Below are positions 4,695 through 6,873 of a stretch of DNA of 6,873 nucleotides, piece by piece. The DNA lies in assembly GCA_016294985.1 (NCBI GenBank), contig JAECRW010000081.1, positions 1 through 6,873 of the forward strand. The letters are read 5' to 3'. A program made the position numbers and the translations under genes. How positions within the stretch are numbered: position 1 is the first letter of the stretch; the number at the start of each line of letters is the position of its first letter. This DNA comes from Candidatus Sifarchaeum marinoarchaea (lineage in GTDB: Archaea; Asgardarchaeota; Sifarchaeia; Borrarchaeales; Borrarchaeaceae). A model generated the notes under the pieces. That model made no database searches. It saw nothing but the letters and a program-made list of their open reading frames with translations, and was not told the origin of the DNA.

Positions 4695-6080
4695 ATGAAA
4701 TATATAGTTTTCAAGAATTACCGTGTTATAAAGCCCGCCATCGGGGAAAACGCGAACAAGAGGACATTACCAGTGCGTTTAGTGTATAAGTTTCGCCATC
4801 CACCAACACCTCAACTGGAGCTGTTGGCACATATCTCTAAGAACCTGTATAACGAGGCGAACTACTTTGTCCGACAGGAATTTTTCGCGACGGGTAGATG
4901 GATTCGCTACTACGAATTAAATAACCTGTTGAAAGATTCTTCCCGCAACTATGAACTGTTAAAGGCTCAGACCTCACAACAAATCTTAAAGGTACTCGAT
5001 AAGAATTGGTCTTCCTTTTTCAAGGCAATCAAGGACTGGAAACAACACCCTGAAAAATATAACGGTCGACCCCGTATTCCAAAGTATAAGGACAAGCATG
5101 GCTATTTCATGCTGATTTTTACCAACCAGAATTGCACACTCACCACCCACAACAACATCCCGCAGTTCATGTTGACCATGTCTCGCACATTTAAAGAAGC
5201 GTATCCGCAATTTACATCTCCAATCACCATTTCCATTCCGCAATACCCCGGTAAAGACTTTTCATCCTACCAACAAGTCAGAATCCTGCCAAGGCGACGA
5301 TTCTTCGAGATCGAAATTGTTTATCAGGAAAAACACCTTATGAATCCCAACCTAGACCATGACCGTTACCTTTCGCTTGATCTAGGAGTTAATAACTTGG
5401 TGACCGCCGTTGAAAACCGGAACGTGACGCCGTTCATCATCTCCGGGCGGATCTTAAAATCGATAAACCAGTTCTGGAATAAAAGGCGGGCGAAACTGCG
5501 GTCAATCAAGGACAAACAGCAGCTTGCGTGGACACAACTGCTGGACGACCTTACTACCCACAGGAACAGTGTGGTGAATGACATTCTGCACAAAGCCGCC
5601 CGTTTCATCGTGAATTACTGTCTGGCACTTGGCATCGGGAATATTTGCGTAGGAGAATTAAAGCACATCAAGGACGGTGTGAATTTGGGCAAAAAAACCA
5701 ATCAAAATTTCGTGAATATCCCTCTGCAAAAATTCAAGCAAATGATACAATACAAGGCGCAACTGGTGGGCATCACATTTCACGAGGTGAATGAGGCCTA
5801 TACCTCAAAATGTAGTTCGTTGGATTTAGAACCCCTCCACAAACATAAGACATATGCAGGACGCCGTATAAGCCGAGGGTTATTTAGAGGATCGCAGTAT
5901 CTGTTGAATGCCGACGTGAATGGTGCGTTAAATCTTCTCAGAAAAGTAATCGGGGATGATTTCATCCGAAATCTACTCGATAGGGGCTGCTGGTTTCAGC
6001 CTGTGCGAATAAGGGACTTGATCCAGACTTCGCACCAACAATTTTTAACAAAAACTAGTAATACTTTAGTACATTGTTAA
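4695..6080 (+). CDS. tnpB: TnpB-type RNA-guided nuclease (IS605 OrfB family)
   Basis: A 461-residue TnpB, ancestor-type relative of Cas12. In IS200/IS605 elements TnpB cuts DNA matching a guide RNA encoded at the transposon end and so helps the element persist. After a roughly 27-residue N-terminal stretch come the usual start YKFRHPPTP and the NLYNEANYFVRQEFF helix (about 50-64), the AQTSQQILKVLDKNW-FFKA region (91-111) and GRPRIPKYKDK (124-134). RuvC motifs are intact: SLDLGVNN with D229, VGELK with E321, NADVNGALN with D407. The zinc-ribbon CxxC pairs are absent; instead SKCSSLDLEPLHKHK (371-385) and GRRISRGLFR (389-398) appear, a pattern typical of one TnpB branch in clostridia (including IStrons) and archaea. 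No tnpA transposase is present. The tail after PVRIR (437 on) is longer and more AT-rich than usual and may read into flanking DNA. ATG 4695 is supported by the TATA box spacing. Confidence 0.93.
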   Translation: MKYIVFKNYRVIKPAIGENANKRTLPVRLVYKFRHPPTPQLELLAHISKNLYNEANYFVRQEFFATGRWIRYYELNNLLKDSSRNYELLKAQTSQQILKVLDKNWSSFFKAIKDWKQHPEKYNGRPRIPKYKDKHGYFMLIFTNQNCTLTTHNNIPQFMLTMSRTFKEAYPQFTSPITISIPQYPGKDFSSYQQVRILPRRRFFEIEIVYQEKHLMNPNLDHDRYLSLDLGVNNLVTAVENRNVTPFIISGRILKSINQFWNKRRAKLRSIKDKQQLAWTQLLDDLTTHRNSVVNDILHKAARFIVNYCLALGIGNICVGELKHIKDGVNLGKKTNQNFVNIPLQKFKQMIQYKAQLVGITFHEVNEAYTSKCSSLDLEPLHKHKTYAGRRISRGLFRGSQYLLNADVNGALNLLRKVIGDDFIRNLLDRGCWFQPVRIRDLIQTSHQQFLTKTSNTLVHC

Positions 6081-6090
6081 CAAAATTGAT

Positions 6091-6118
6091 AACCTAGAAG
6101 ATACTAACCTAGCTTCTA
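6091..6118. repeat. Hairpin and short direct repeat between tnpB and the ATPase gene
   Basis: TAGAAG (6095-6100) and CTTCTA (6113-6118) are perfect inverted arms with a 12-base loop, and AACCTAG occurs twice (6091-6097 and 6106-6112). It lies 20-38 bases ahead of the ATPase start, so it could be an operator or a short RNA hairpin. It does not resemble the structures upstream of tnpB. Confidence 0.35.
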
Positions 6119-6125
6119 CTGAATA

Positions 6126-6147
6126 GGAGGCTATACTATGAGTATAG
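6126..6147 (+). promoter_or_regulatory. Strong ribosome binding site with start codon inside an inverted repeat
   Basis: GGAGG (6126-6130) stands seven bases before ATG 6138, which fixes the start of the ATPase gene. CTATACT (6131-6137) and AGTATAG (6141-6147) are perfect 7-bp arms with the ATG itself as the three-base loop. In mRNA this could fold and limit initiation; in DNA it could be a repressor site. Confidence 0.6.
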
Positions 6148-6873
6148 TACTAGGGAAAAACAACACGACAGAGGAATTTGTTTCACTTAAGAAGAAGACG
6201 TTAAAGCGTCATATTTGTACATTGGGAGCTAGTGGATCTGGAAAGACTGTTTTCTGTAAGGCAGTGATAGAAGAAGCTATACGGCTGGGAATTCCTGCTA
6301 TAATAGTCGATCCGCAAGGAGACATTGCAAGTCTTGGCCTACCTGGCGATCCTGCGAAAATGCAAGATAAAGGTACTCCTCCTGAATTTGCCGAAGAATA
6401 TCTGAAAAATGCAGAAGTTCGTATCTGGACTCCCGCATCATCTAAAGGCATTCCTTTATGTATAAACCCTTTACAATTTTCGGAAGAGGAAATGGATGTA
6501 GAGGACATCATAAAAGCTGTAGACAATATAGCAGCAACGTTAATTCGTTTTGTAGGATATGATCCAGAAAATGATAAGGGAAAAGCAGCACAAGCATATC
6601 TCTTCCAACTCTTGGATCACTTCCGAGAACAAAAAGCACCTTTAACTGATTTAAGAACGTTAGCCAAATATGTAGAAAACCCTCCAGACGTTCTCCAAGA
6701 AACAGTATCTGAAATAATCAACAAAAATGAAATTGGAAAACTAGCTAAAAAAATCCGATTTTTGACAACTGGGGCAAATAAGCTGCTTTTTGAAATGGGT
6801 ATTGCCTTGGATATCGATACCCTATTGACCCCTGTAGAAAAAGGCAAGATCCCTGTGAACATTATTTACATGA
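6138..6873 (+). CDS. HerA/DUF853-like P-loop ATPase, N-terminal 245 residues (3' end outside window)
   Basis: The frame is open from ATG 6138 to the window end with no stop. A Walker A motif, LGASGSGKT, occurs at about residues 31-39, followed by AIIVDPQGDIASLGLPGDP (about 54-72), the P-loop-distal strand and acidic turn characteristic of HerA-FtsK ATPases that include DUF87 and DUF853 proteins. The later RIWTPASSKGIPLCINPLQF and the partner-like NIAATLIRFVGYDPENDKG match the large domain inserted between Walker A and Walker B in DUF853-type proteins. Walker B probably begins near the end (PVNIIYM). HerA hexamers pump or unwind DNA with NurA in archaeal end resection, and HerA-like ATPases also appear in defence and conjugation systems; DUF853 proteins have no settled function. 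The protein lacks the HAS-barrel that opens true archaeal HerA, so a role separate from the NurA system is more likely. The GGAGG site makes the start secure. Confidence 0.85.
   Translation, partial: MSIVLGKNNTTEEFVSLKKKTLKRHICTLGASGSGKTVFCKAVIEEAIRLGIPAIIVDPQGDIASLGLPGDPAKMQDKGTPPEFAEEYLKNAEVRIWTPASSKGIPLCINPLQFSEEEMDVEDIIKAVDNIAATLIRFVGYDPENDKGKAAQAYLFQLLDHFREQKAPLTDLRTLAKYVENPPDVLQETVSEIINKNEIGKLAKKIRFLTTGANKLLFEMGIALDIDTLLTPVEKGKIPVNIIYM

Larger units (their letters stand above)
4190..6085 (+). mobile_element. Probable IS605-like or IStron-like TnpB element without transposase
   Basis: The element is inferred from a jump in base composition near 4190, hairpins at that edge, a structured RNA and tnpB, all set between otherwise ordinary genes. 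No tnpA (Y1 or serine recombinase) is present, so movement would need an enzyme supplied from elsewhere. Ends are approximate: the left edge follows TTTAT at 4186-4190, and the right edge is somewhere between about 6010 (end of the conserved TnpB sequence) and about 6120. Y1 elements make no target duplication, so none is expected. It is also possible that the element ends at 4626 and tnpB is a separate, immobile gene. Confidence 0.5.

Noticed and set aside
6209..6862. Two minus-strand frames opposite the ATPase gene
   Set aside because: The plus-strand frame has a Walker A motif, family sequence and a strong ribosome binding site; the opposite frames are shadows.
1..6873. CRISPR array or tRNA genes
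   Set aside because: No regularly spaced repeats and no cloverleaf with T-loop GGTTCRA was seen on either strand.

Overview
The window (6873 bp, mostly about 35-45% GC by eye) looks archaeal, though no rRNA or other lineage marker is present to prove it. The hints are TATA-box-like elements about 25-30 bp ahead of expected transcript starts, one gene that looks leaderless, a HerA-type ATPase, a type I glutamine synthetase and remnants of an anaerobe-style polyferredoxin. An anaerobic archaeon from sediment, for example a Bathyarchaeia-like lineage, is one possibility.

Left part (1-2000). The 3' part of glnA is followed by two decayed genes: a CooF-like 4Fe-4S protein interrupted by a TAA codon, and a minus-strand HxlR-type regulator fragment with an apparent frameshift. 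A hairpin with a T-run separates them. An intact minus-strand membrane methyltransferase of the isoprenylcysteine carboxyl methyltransferase (ICMT)/phospholipid methyltransferase group follows.

Middle (2001-4101). A divergent intergenic region carries a near-perfect operator-like inverted repeat and two candidate TATA boxes. It leads into a 12-helix MFS exporter and then, 39 bp later, a flavin reductase-like FMN-binding protein. The start of the MFS gene is ambiguous: the good ribosome binding site belongs to an ATG one frame away, and a single extra A in an A-run would explain this.

Right part (4102-6873). About 590 bp without a gene changes sharply from about 30% to about 56% GC and contains a strongly nested RNA fold. 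It has a long-range closing helix, at least four inner arms, two GNRA-capped hairpins and a 3' hairpin that resembles the guide-proximal end of IS605-type TnpB guide RNAs. A tnpB gene with an intact RuvC DED triad and its own promoter lies downstream of this RNA. The 3' flank of tnpB, where the guide RNA normally lies, has no comparable structure. This reversed RNA-then-nuclease order (alternatively an IStron-like ribozyme plus TnpB, or a tnpB-less element next to a tnpB gene) is the most interesting feature. The window ends inside a HerA/DUF853-like ATPase gene whose start codon sits in the loop of a perfect 7-bp inverted repeat.

The genes do not form one obvious pathway. The layout suggests a housekeeping gene (glnA) beside an accessory stretch shaped by gene decay and by insertion of a TnpB element between the flavin reductase and the ATPase.
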